Assembly (NCBI RefSeq): GCF_041807705.1
Contig: NZ_JBGTYY010000003.1
Coordinates: 62,001-126,000, forward strand
DNA length: 64,000 nucleotides
DNA from: Mannheimia sp041807705
GTDB taxonomy: Bacteria > Pseudomonadota > Gammaproteobacteria > Enterobacterales > Pasteurellaceae
Direction: 5' to 3'
The translations under genes and the position numbers were made by a program. The notes beneath the pieces are model-generated. The model saw only the letters and a program-made list of their open reading frames with translations. It did no database searches and had not been told where the DNA came from. Shown piece by piece: positions 35,454 to 43,293 of the stretch (position 1 is its first letter; each line of letters starts with the position of its first letter).

Positions 35454-36719
35454 TTAATGTCCGCTTAACACTTTCGCCGGCTCTAATTTCGTTGCTCGAT
35501 TAGCCGGGTAAAGGCTGGCAAACAGGCTTAATACAATAGTTGCAACCAGCACATAGCCAATATCTTGCCAATGTAATTCACTTGGTAAGAAATCAACAAA
35601 ATAAACGCCGTCTGACAGTAATTTTATATCGAAGAAACCCTCAATCGCTTTAATGATAGCGGTTAAATTTAGCGATAAAATTACACCTAAAATAATCCCA
35701 AACAATGCCCCTTTCATACCTGAAAGCAAGCCATACCATAAGAAAATACGGCGGATAAAACCATTATTTGCGCCAAGTGTTCGCATAATCGCAATATCCC
35801 CTTGCTTATCTTTTACCGCCATAATTAGCGTAGAGATAATATTAAAACAAGCCACCCCAATGACGAGAACCATTGCGATATACATTACGGTGCGAACAAG
35901 CTGAATATCGTTATACATATAGCCAAATTTTTCGATCCAAGTATTCAAGTAAAGTGGCTGTGGATAACCATTAAGCTGCGGCATCGCAAGACTTTGCACC
36001 GCAAATGGATTGCTTAAACTCATTTCAATCCCTGAAACTTGATTTGGCTGATATTCCATCAGCTCTTGGGCTTTATTGAGCGGAATTAACGCATAGCTAT
36101 GATCTAACTGCCCATCTAAACGTAACACGCCTGTAACAGGCATATTAAAACGCAATGGCTGGGCTAATTTGCCATCTTCTGTTGGTTGAGGAATCAGTAA
36201 GGTTACTTCATCGCCAGCTTCAACTTCTAGGGCTTTTGCAATGCCTGCCCCGAGAATTAAGCCATCTTCATCAGCGTTGAATTGAGCGGTAAAAGCCTGC
36301 CATTGTTCCACTGGAATAAATTGGCTGAGTTTGCTTACCTGATCTTGTTTGTGCGGATCAACGCCTCGCACCTGTGCAATTTTAAGCTGTGAACCGTTTT
36401 CAATTAAAGCAGTAAAGCTTACAAAGGGCGAACTAGCGGTGATATTTTCCGATTTTTTCACCAATTCCTCTAGTTTTTGGCTATCGGCAATCGGTTGAGC
36501 CTGATTTCCACGAAATGACACCAGCTCTGTGTGCGGCACAACCGAAAGCACACGGCTATTTAGCTCACGCTCAAAGCCGTTCATCGCACTTAAGCCGATA
36601 ATCAACACCGCGACACCAAGTGCGATCCCAATGCTGGAAAATAGCGAAATCAGCGAAACTAACCGATTTTTCTGCTTGCCCCGTTGGTAACGCCAGCTAA
36701 TGAAAAAGGGCGTACTCAT
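35454..36719 (-). CDS. lolE: Lipoprotein-releasing ABC transporter permease LolE
   Basis: The 421-residue protein has four predicted membrane helices (about 25-47, 275-300, 320-345 and 385-405) and a large periplasmic domain, the LolC/LolE/FtsX layout. The N-terminus (FFISWRYQRGKQKNRLVSLISLFS) is LolE-like. With LolC and LolD it extracts lipoproteins from the inner membrane to LolA. Its ATG overlaps the lolD stop (ATGA). Last gene of the lol operon. Confidence 0.9.
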   Translation of the reverse strand: MSTPFFISWRYQRGKQKNRLVSLISLFSSIGIALGVAVLIIGLSAMNGFERELNSRVLSVVPHTELVSFRGNQAQPIADSQKLEELVKKSENITASSPFVSFTALIENGSQLKIAQVRGVDPHKQDQVSKLSQFIPVEQWQAFTAQFNADEDGLILGAGIAKALEVEAGDEVTLLIPQPTEDGKLAQPLRFNMPVTGVLRLDGQLDHSYALIPLNKAQELMEYQPNQVSGIEMSLSNPFAVQSLAMPQLNGYPQPLYLNTWIEKFGYMYNDIQLVRTVMYIAMVLVIGVACFNIISTLIMAVKDKQGDIAIMRTLGANNGFIRRIFLWYGLLSGMKGALFGIILGVILSLNLTAIIKAIEGFFDIKLLSDGVYFVDFLPSELHWQDIGYVLVATIVLSLFASLYPANRATKLEPAKVLSGH

Positions 36720-37408
36720 AAGCTCCCCTCGCTTAACACACCATCTCGCATTACAAGGCTACGTGAAAGTTTATTCGCTAGGTTTAAATCGTGCGTAACT
36801 AATAAAAACGTAATATTTTGCTCTTGATTTAATTGTTGAATTAACTCAAAAATGCTTTCGGTCGTTTTTTGGTCTAAATTCCCTGTTGGCTCATCGGCAA
36901 GCACTAAGGCAGGGTTATTTACCAACGCCCGAGCAATCGCTACACGCTGGCGTTCCCCACCTGATAATGCAGACGGGCGATGTGTAATTCGATGAGCTAA
37001 TCCGACCGCTTGTAACATTTTTTCGGCTCTATTTGCCGCTTCGGTTTTGTTCTGTTTGCCAATTAACATCGGCATCATCACGTTTTCAAGAGCGGAAAAA
37101 TCTGCCATTAAGTGATGAAACTGATAAACAAAGCCTAAGTTTTGATTACGAAGTAAGGCTAACTTATCAGAACTTAAATGTTGTAATGATTGCCCACGTA
37201 CCCACACTTTGCCACTACTTGGCTGGTCTAAACCGCCAAGTGTATGTAATAAGGTACTTTTACCCGAACCAGAGCTACCAACAATCGCCACTAACTCGCC
37301 TTCATTCATTGAAAACGAAACCTCTTTTAGCACTGGAACTTTCTGTTCGCCTTCATCGTAAAATTTGCTGATATTTTCACAGCGAAGTAATTCTGTCATT
37401 TTATTCAT
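36716..37408 (-). CDS. lolD: Lipoprotein-releasing ABC transporter ATPase LolD
   Basis: The 230-residue ATPase has Walker A GSSGSGKST, Q-loop YQFHHLMADF, signature SALSGGERQRVAIARAL, Walker B LVLADEPTGNLD and the H-loop THDL. It energises lipoprotein release by LolC-LolE. In E. coli lolC, lolD and lolE are contiguous; here two extra genes lie between lolC and lolD, and lolD starts 7 bases after the second of them. Confidence 0.95.
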   Translation of the reverse strand: MNKMTELLRCENISKFYDEGEQKVPVLKEVSFSMNEGELVAIVGSSGSGKSTLLHTLGGLDQPSSGKVWVRGQSLQHLSSDKLALLRNQNLGFVYQFHHLMADFSALENVMMPMLIGKQNKTEAANRAEKMLQAVGLAHRITHRPSALSGGERQRVAIARALVNNPALVLADEPTGNLDQKTTESIFELIQQLNQEQNITFLLVTHDLNLANKLSRSLVMRDGVLSEGSL

Positions 37409-37415
37409 CTAAATT

Positions 37416-38840
37416 TTATATTCCTCGTATTCGTCGAGTTTCGTAATATTCTTCTGCAAGAGCTGTCATATGAAATTCAGCTTCATTTCCTGTTAATTCT
37501 TCAACAGCGTGTTTAATTTCTTCTAAATCTACTTCAAAGAATTCTCTTCTTATATTTACGGCATTTACACGTTGAGAATCAAAACGCTTATGTAACATAG
37601 ATTCTAATGTAGGTGCATCTTCTGAATAGATAAATGCATGAACATCAAAGAAAAATGGTACGCTTGCATCACCTAATTCTTTTATCCTCTCCATAGGATC
37701 TAGACGACGTGTGAGACCTATTTTATATACATTCTCTCCGAAAGAACCTATATTACTAATGATATAAATATAGCCTCGTCTAGTTTGTTCAGCTAAACTT
37801 CTTGCTCGTTCTTCTCTACTTTGTGCTTCTGCTAATTGCTGCTCTAGTAATGCAATTTGAGCTTGAATAGCAATCATTTTTTCAGAGTTACTATATTCTA
37901 ATTCTGCTCTAGCTTTATTGAGCAACTCTTGATACATTTTCTCTTCTCTTTCTGCATCTGCAATGGCTTTTTCGTACTCTCGTCTTGCTTTCTGCTCTTC
38001 TTTGATTTGCTCTCTTATAAAACGTTGCTCCTCGTCCTCTTCCTGCTTTTTCAATCTATATTGGTATTGAAGAGTACATTCGGTAAGCTTTAGTTCTATA
38101 TATCTAATATTAAATTGGCACTGAAAATGAATAGATAATTTTTCTAATTCGTTTGCTAATTTTTCTATTCGCTCTAATGTTTTTGGGTAATATCCTGGTC
38201 TAACTTTGCTGATGAGCAGGTCGCAATCCTCATTGAAAGCTAAAAGCATCAGCTTTATCTGACCATCTAATACCCTTTTTGCATCTGAAGTTGTACCTAA
38301 AACAGTATTTAAAGCAGTTTCATTATAAAAAATAGCTTCTTTACTTTTGATTAAGTCTTTTTGTGCTTCTCTAACTCTTCTAATTTCTTCAGCAAAACGT
38401 TCAGATGTTTGATATAAATAGTCTGGAATTTCAAAATGACCAACATCTGAAAACTCTTCTAAAGTTGAATATAGATCAATCTTACTTTGAATAGCATAAA
38501 CTCTATCTATATAATCTTGCTCTTGTGAAGATAATTCAGCAATTTTTTCTTGAATTTTTAATTTTAACTTATTATCTTCCACTACCTGTTCACTCAATAT
38601 ATTTGCATTTTTCTTTAAGTCCTGTAGTTCTTGAGTTTCTTCATTTATTTTATTGAATGACATTAGACTCTCATCTAATTTTTCTTGTGCTTCCTTAAGT
38701 TCAGATAAAGTTTGCTCAAGTATCTTTTTATTCTCATTAATTGCAGATTTGAAATTAGTATATGTCTCTAACTTTTTCTTAAAATAGAAATAAAAAAAGA
38801 TACATATTACGAAAGATATAGCTAAAAAAATCAGTTCCAT
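37416..38840 (-). CDS. Membrane-anchored coiled-coil protein with C-terminal T5orf172/MUG113 (GIY-YIG-like) domain
   Basis: The 474-residue protein starts with one membrane helix (IFLAISFVICIFFYFYF, residues 4-20). Long coiled coils follow (about 25-110 and 260-350) with a DUF4041-like middle. It ends in a T5orf172/MUG113 domain: GYIYIISN ... VYKIGLTRRL ... IKELGDASVPFFFDVHAFI ... EFFEV. The GYIYIISN and YKIG pair corresponds to GIY-YIG nucleases, but activity is unproven. Such proteins are common on phages and accessory islands. It is AT-rich, inserted between lolC and lolD, and 14 bases after a small coiled-coil gene. Confidence 0.82.
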   Translation of the reverse strand: MELIFLAISFVICIFFYFYFKKKLETYTNFKSAINENKKILEQTLSELKEAQEKLDESLMSFNKINEETQELQDLKKNANILSEQVVEDNKLKLKIQEKIAELSSQEQDYIDRVYAIQSKIDLYSTLEEFSDVGHFEIPDYLYQTSERFAEEIRRVREAQKDLIKSKEAIFYNETALNTVLGTTSDAKRVLDGQIKLMLLAFNEDCDLLISKVRPGYYPKTLERIEKLANELEKLSIHFQCQFNIRYIELKLTECTLQYQYRLKKQEEDEEQRFIREQIKEEQKARREYEKAIADAEREEKMYQELLNKARAELEYSNSEKMIAIQAQIALLEQQLAEAQSREERARSLAEQTRRGYIYIISNIGSFGENVYKIGLTRRLDPMERIKELGDASVPFFFDVHAFIYSEDAPTLESMLHKRFDSQRVNAVNIRREFFEVDLEEIKHAVEELTGNEAEFHMTALAEEYYETRRIRGI

Positions 38841-38854
38841 TAATACCCCCCAAA

Positions 38855-39199
38855 TTATTTGATTATTTCATTAATAAAGCTATTTACTAAGTCTTTTCTC
38901 TCTAAACAACGAAAGTTATAATCGCATTTAGCTTCATAAATAAATGTTTTTATAAACTCTTTTTGTTCTCTTAATTTTTGTTTTTCTAAACGCTCTCGAT
39001 TTTTTTCTGCTATAGCTAATTGGCGTTCTAAACTTCTCTGTTCTCTTTCAGCTTCTCTAATAGAACGCTCTTGAGCTTTTTGATTTAATCTAATTCTACG
39101 TTCCCTTTCTTTTCTCTCTCTTTCATTTATTCTATTGATTTGAACAATAGCTCGAGAGATTTGTCGAATAGATTTACTGAATGATGATTTTTTTGCCAT
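38855..39199 (-). CDS. Small basic coiled-coil protein
   Basis: The 114-residue protein is almost entirely one charged helix from residue 10 to 85, with repeated R, E, K and Q (RERKERERRIRLNQKAQER). A C-terminal segment with two cysteines (CDYNFRCLERKDLVNSF) follows. No signal peptide or membrane segment. An AAGG site precedes the ATG. It directly precedes the DUF4041/GIY-YIG-like gene, and the shared coiled-coil character suggests the two products interact. I do not recognise the family. Confidence 0.7.
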   Translation of the reverse strand: MAKKSSFSKSIRQISRAIVQINRINERERKERERRIRLNQKAQERSIREAEREQRSLERQLAIAEKNRERLEKQKLREQKEFIKTFIYEAKCDYNFRCLERKDLVNSFINEIIK

Positions 39200-39251
39200 T
39201 TTATTACCTTAATGAATTGCTAATCTAGTCGAACAATTTTCAATATTATTA

Positions 39252-40424
39252 CTATTCATATCGCAATGCCTGAGCCGGCTCAATTTTTGAGGCTCGATAT
39301 GCTGGGTAAAGGGTGCAAAGTAGTGAAAGTAAAATTGAAACACCTACAATCACCGTAATTTGTGAGCCTGAAATCAAGGTGGGTAAATGAATGCTCGGGT
39401 TGAGCAAGAGGATAATTTGATCCAAATTAGACACCACTAGCACTCCAAGCAAGCCACCAATCATCGAGCCAATCACGCCCACAATCGCCCCTTGGAACAC
39501 AAAAATCTGCATCACTTGTTTTTTGGTTAAGCCTTGGGTTTGCAAAATCGCAATTTCGCCCTGTTTATCCACCACCATTAAGCTCAAGGAAGTTACAATG
39601 TTTGAAATAGCGACCACAATAATCAAGCTAATTAGCAAGCCCATCATATTTTTTTCCATTTTTACCGCTTGGAAAAATTCGCCTTTTTGCTCACGCCAAT
39701 CGCTGATTTGGTAACGTTCTGCATCGAAATGGTTGCTAAGTTCGGTAACTTGGAACGGATCTTGCAGATACAAACGCACACCTTGTACCTGATCTTCGGT
39801 AATTCTCAACAACCGCCCTACATCGGCTAAATTAGCAAAGAGAGTAAATTCGCTTGCCTCACGGTTGGAATGATAAATGCCTGAGATTTCAAATAACCGC
39901 TGCACAGGCACACGCCCCATTGGAGTGTATTGGCTGTTTTCGGTAATCATTAAACGGAGTTTATCGCCCACGTTTAGGTTTAGTTTATCTGCTAAGCGAG
40001 AGCCAACCAGCACCTTAAATTCACCTGTTGGTAATAATTGAGGCACATTTTGATCCATTAATAGCGGATCATCTGTGGCATTTTCAACACCAATTAGCTG
40101 CCCAGCATTAATCCCTTCCGAGCTTTGAATGACGACGTTCGCACGGTTAATTACTACACTTTGAGTAGCAAAGGCGGGTAAGTTTAGTTTTTCTTGTTTG
40201 GAAAAATGCCCTTCCTGCGGTGTAATAATGGCGTGCGGTAAGGTAGAAAGCAGGTTATTTTTCTGCATATTTTCCAAGCCGTTCATAATAGATAGCACAA
40301 TCACCAACGCCATCACGCCCAGCACAATGCCAAGACTGGCAAGGTTGGTTACAAGCCGTCCGAAACGGTCTGCACTTTTCGACCTAAAATAACGAAAAGC
40401 AATAAAAAAAGGGGTTAAATTCAT
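39252..40424 (-). CDS. lolC: Lipoprotein-releasing ABC transporter permease LolC
   Basis: The 390-residue protein has an N-terminal helix (about 25-47), a periplasmic domain, and three C-terminal helices (about 255-375) with NIVTSLSLMVVDKQGEIAILQTQG, the cytoplasmic coupling loop of LolC-type proteins. It binds LolA and works with LolD and LolE. It is first in the lol block and is separated from lolD by about 1.8 kb of accessory genes. Confidence 0.88.
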   Translation of the reverse strand: MNLTPFFIAFRYFRSKSADRFGRLVTNLASLGIVLGVMALVIVLSIMNGLENMQKNNLLSTLPHAIITPQEGHFSKQEKLNLPAFATQSVVINRANVVIQSSEGINAGQLIGVENATDDPLLMDQNVPQLLPTGEFKVLVGSRLADKLNLNVGDKLRLMITENSQYTPMGRVPVQRLFEISGIYHSNREASEFTLFANLADVGRLLRITEDQVQGVRLYLQDPFQVTELSNHFDAERYQISDWREQKGEFFQAVKMEKNMMGLLISLIIVVAISNIVTSLSLMVVDKQGEIAILQTQGLTKKQVMQIFVFQGAIVGVIGSMIGGLLGVLVVSNLDQIILLLNPSIHLPTLISGSQITVIVGVSILLSLLCTLYPAYRASKIEPAQALRYE

Positions 40425-40449
40425 TTGGTTCTTCTAAAAATAGATCAAT

Positions 40450-40507
40450 ACAAGCGGTCGATTCCGCATAAAAATTTGCAAATTTTCTTGAAAAAACGAC
40501 CGCTTGT
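40450..40507. terminator. Inverted uptake-signal hairpin between the dehydrogenase gene and lolC
   Basis: ACAAGCGGTCG (40450-40460) and CGACCGCTTGT (40497-40507) are exact inverted copies of the uptake signal separated by 36 AT-rich bases. The pair sits right after the stop of the dehydrogenase gene and probably attenuates transcription into lolC. Confidence 0.7.
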
Positions 40508-40511
40508 GTAT

Positions 40512-41459
40512 TTACTTGCCTGTTGCGACAAACTCTTCCATATTTTGCGTTACTTTATTTACTAATGTAGTAACCGCAGAATCACTCGCCCACGCAACGT
40601 GTGGGGTAATCAGTAGATTCGGTAAGCGTCTTGCTGCAAGGATTAACGGATTATCTTTCTCTGGTGGCTCTTTAACTAAAACATCAAGTGCGGCACCTGC
40701 AATTTTACCCTGCTCAATAGCATTCAAAAGAGCTTGCTCATCAATTAACGGACCACGCCCTGTGTTGATAATATAAGCCGTTGGCTTCATTAAGTCCAAG
40801 GTTTCAGCGTTAATTAGATTTTTCGTTTTATCGGTTAAAGGGCAGTGTAGAGAAATAATATCCGCTTGTTTTAATACCTCTTCAAAAGCGGTATAGCCTT
40901 CACGGATTTCCGTTGCTCCTTGATGTTCTGCAAAAATAACCTCCATTCCGACCGCTTGTGCTAGGCGAGCCACTTCAGCCCCAATATTTCCTTTGCCGAT
41001 AATACCTAACGTAGAGCCTTGAATATCTTGAATTGGATAATCGACATAGCAGAACTGCCCGTACGTTGCCCAACGGTCTGAGGTGATTAAATCACGGTGA
41101 TAATCCGCTAAACGATGTTTAAGCGAATAGATTATAGCGATAACGTGTTCTGCCACAGTAACCGTGGAATAGCCCGTTACGTTTTTAACCGCAATACCAA
41201 GTTCTTTTGCCGCCTCTAAATCCACATTATTCGTGCCTGTTGCCGTGATCGCAATTAATTTCAGTTTTGGTAATTTAGCCAGCAGATCATGCTGTAGTAA
41301 TACTTTGCTGGTAACAATAATATCGGCATCTTTCACACGCTCGAACGTTTGCTCGGCGATGGTGGAGTCATATTCCGTCCAAGTATGAGGAAAATTCGGG
41401 CGAGGAATTTCGTGAGTAGCAGGAATGCCTGTACGATCAAGAAAAACAATATTTAGCAT
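40512..41459 (-). CDS. 2-hydroxyacid dehydrogenase (D-isomer specific)
   Basis: The 315-residue NAD-dependent enzyme has the nucleotide-binding GKGNIGAEVARLAQ (about 152-165) and NTGRGPLIDEQAL. The catalytic arginine, glutamate and histidine are in that segment, LVKEPPEKDNP and LITPHVAWAS. It resembles glycerate or hydroxypyruvate dehydrogenases and the Haemophilus protein next to lolC. Substrate is not certain. It lies between kdsA and lolC, the expected neighbourhood. Confidence 0.88.
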   Translation of the reverse strand: MLNIVFLDRTGIPATHEIPRPNFPHTWTEYDSTIAEQTFERVKDADIIVTSKVLLQHDLLAKLPKLKLIAITATGTNNVDLEAAKELGIAVKNVTGYSTVTVAEHVIAIIYSLKHRLADYHRDLITSDRWATYGQFCYVDYPIQDIQGSTLGIIGKGNIGAEVARLAQAVGMEVIFAEHQGATEIREGYTAFEEVLKQADIISLHCPLTDKTKNLINAETLDLMKPTAYIINTGRGPLIDEQALLNAIEQGKIAGAALDVLVKEPPEKDNPLILAARRLPNLLITPHVAWASDSAVTTLVNKVTQNMEEFVATGK

Positions 41460-41678
41460 TTTTTTCTCCTATTCTGTCTTTTACCTTTCTACTCCCTTCT
41501 GAGCTACCTGAGCGTGTTTGAATGGGTAGGAAAATTTACTCTGAGCGAAGCGAATGTAAATTTTTCGTTAAGTCTATTCACACTAAGCGAAGAAAAGTAG
41601 CGAAGTAGGGTCGCCTTTCTTTGCCTACTTTCTTTGGCGAAGCAAAGAAAGTAGGAAAGGATTTAATGCGGAGAAAGT
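41460..41678. repeat. Composite palindromic intergenic element
   Basis: The 219-base gap between kdsA and the dehydrogenase gene holds several inverted repeats. CCTACTTTCTTTGGCGAAGC pairs with GCAAAGAAAGTAGG (about 41625-41655). AAAATTTAC and GTAAATTTT flank a GAGCGAAGCGAAT core near 41532-41567. GCGAAG occurs repeatedly. No coding frame is credible. It looks like a dispersed repeat but no second copy is in the window. Confidence 0.55.
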
Positions 41679-42533
41679 TTATTTGGAAGTATCAATTTCT
41701 TCAAAGCTCTTAACCAACTCATCAATCGCTTTCATTTGTGAAACAAAGGCTTCTAATTTTGAAAGCGGTAATGCTGATGGGCCATCACATTTTGCTGAGT
41801 TTGGATCTGGGTGAGCTTCTAAGAAAAGCCCTGCTAACCCAATCGCCATACCAGAACGGGCAAGTTCAGTTACTTGTGAACGGCGACCACCTGAAGCAGC
41901 ACCAAAGGGATCACGACATTGTAAAGAGTGGGTTACATCAAAAATCACAGGACAACCTTTCGACACCTTTTTCATAATACCGAAGCCGAGCATATCTACA
42001 ACTAAGTTGTCATAACCAAAGTTTGTACCACGATCACACAAAATCACGTTTTCATTACCGCATTCAGCAATTTTTTCCACAATATTTCCCATTTGTCCCG
42101 GGCTTAAGAATTGTGGCTTTTTCACATTGATGACCGCACCGGTGCGAGCCATCGCTTCAACCAAATCTGTTTGGCGAGCTAAGAATGCGGGAAGTTGAAT
42201 CACATCAACCACTTCCGCCACAGGCTTACATTGGTAAATTTCGTGTACATCAGTAATGATATTTACACCAAAAGTCTGTTTTAGCTCTTGGAAAATTTTT
42301 AACCCCTCTTCCATACCCGGCCCACGATAAGAGTGGATTGACGAGCGGTTTGCTTTATCGAATGAGGCTTTAAATACATAAGGTACATTGAGCTTTTTCG
42401 TTACTTCAACATATTGCTCACATACACGAAGTGCCATATCACGGCTTTCTAGCACATTCATACCGCCAAATAGCGTAAATGGCTTATTGTTCGCCACCTC
42501 AATGTTACCAACTTTTACGATTTTATCTGTCAT
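41679..42533 (-). CDS. kdsA: 3-deoxy-8-phosphooctulonate synthase
   Basis: The 284-residue enzyme condenses phosphoenolpyruvate and arabinose 5-phosphate to KDO-8-phosphate. It shows KASFDKANRSS (about 55-65), IQLPAFLARQTDL, KKPQFLSPGQM and FDVTHSLQCRDP. Its ATG overlaps the stop of the Fic gene (ATGA at 42530-42533), and its AAGGA site lies inside fic. In relatives kdsA follows sirB1 directly. Here a toxin-antitoxin pair is inserted between. Confidence 0.96.
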   Translation of the reverse strand: MTDKIVKVGNIEVANNKPFTLFGGMNVLESRDMALRVCEQYVEVTKKLNVPYVFKASFDKANRSSIHSYRGPGMEEGLKIFQELKQTFGVNIITDVHEIYQCKPVAEVVDVIQLPAFLARQTDLVEAMARTGAVINVKKPQFLSPGQMGNIVEKIAECGNENVILCDRGTNFGYDNLVVDMLGFGIMKKVSKGCPVIFDVTHSLQCRDPFGAASGGRRSQVTELARSGMAIGLAGLFLEAHPDPNSAKCDGPSALPLSKLEAFVSQMKAIDELVKSFEEIDTSK

Positions 42534-43129
42534 AGGGATTCCTTGTTTATCAGTTCTAATCTTTCAAAAATAATTTGTTCAAATAATCTATTATCCACAT
42601 AAAGTGAAGAGCGTTCTGAAGCATCGATCATTTCTTCTGGAGTTACATTTTGAAAATGTAAGCGATAATTAAATTTTAACGCTAATTGAATAATGAATTC
42701 CCGCTGGCTACGTCCATTCCCCTCTCTAAAAGGATGTAGAATGTTTATTTCACCGAGATAATAAGCTAATTTCTTTGCAAAAGTAGCTTTATCATATTTT
42801 TCAAACTCTTCACTTATCAATTTCTGATGTAACTTATGAAATTCAGGCTGAATTCGATTTGGAGCAGCAAATACAGTTTTACCTTTTGTGATCCCAATTT
42901 CACGTAATTCTCCCGCCCATTCATAAATTTCAGAAAATAGCCGATGGTGTATTTTCTGCAAATGAGCTAAATCAAAATTCCCTTTTATAGGCTCTAACCT
43001 TAGGCTAAGCGTATTCATTGCAACTAATCGGCTTTCTAACAAATCTAATTCCTCGTCAGATTTAGCCCCAAGTTTATTACGCAATACACCATTTTTATCA
43101 GTGTAACGGTCGAACTCCGCATATTTCAT
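42530..43129 (-). CDS. Class I Fic toxin
   Basis: The 199-residue protein carries the full Fic motif HPFREGNGRSQR (from H132), the flap region GKTVFAAPNRI, and GNFDLAHLQKIHHRLFSEIYEWAG at the start of the domain, like VbhT and E. coli Fic. Toxins of this class AMPylate topoisomerases in known cases. It has no inhibitory helix of its own; the upstream 64-residue gene supplies it and overlaps by 32 bases. The catalytic motif is intact. Confidence 0.92.
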   Translation of the reverse strand: MKYAEFDRYTDKNGVLRNKLGAKSDEELDLLESRLVAMNTLSLRLEPIKGNFDLAHLQKIHHRLFSEIYEWAGELREIGITKGKTVFAAPNRIQPEFHKLHQKLISEEFEKYDKATFAKKLAYYLGEINILHPFREGNGRSQREFIIQLALKFNYRLHFQNVTPEEMIDASERSSLYVDNRLFEQIIFERLELINKESL

Positions 43130-43292
43130 ATATGCTCCGCTTTACTTCGTCAAAACTGATCTGATTATCGATCCACGCATTAAATAACGCCATTGTTTCC
43201 TTATCAATGCTTAATCCTTCCAAGCGATTATTATCAACAGCTGCTTGCACCGCTCTTATACGGAATTCACGTTCTTGTTCAGTTAATTTCAT
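43098..43292 (-). CDS. Fic antitoxin (VbhA/YhfG family)
   Basis: The 64-residue helical protein holds AAVDNNRLEGLSIDKET, with the inhibitory glutamate at residue 25 in the NRLEG context. In VbhA-type antitoxins this motif is S/T-x-x-x-E-G; here the Ser/Thr position is Asn21. It starts 1 base after the sirB1 stop and overlaps the Fic start, so the pair is built into the operon. Confidence 0.88.
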   Translation of the reverse strand: MKLTEQEREFRIRAVQAAVDNNRLEGLSIDKETMALFNAWIDNQISFDEVKRSIYEICGVRPLH

Positions 43293-43293
43293 T

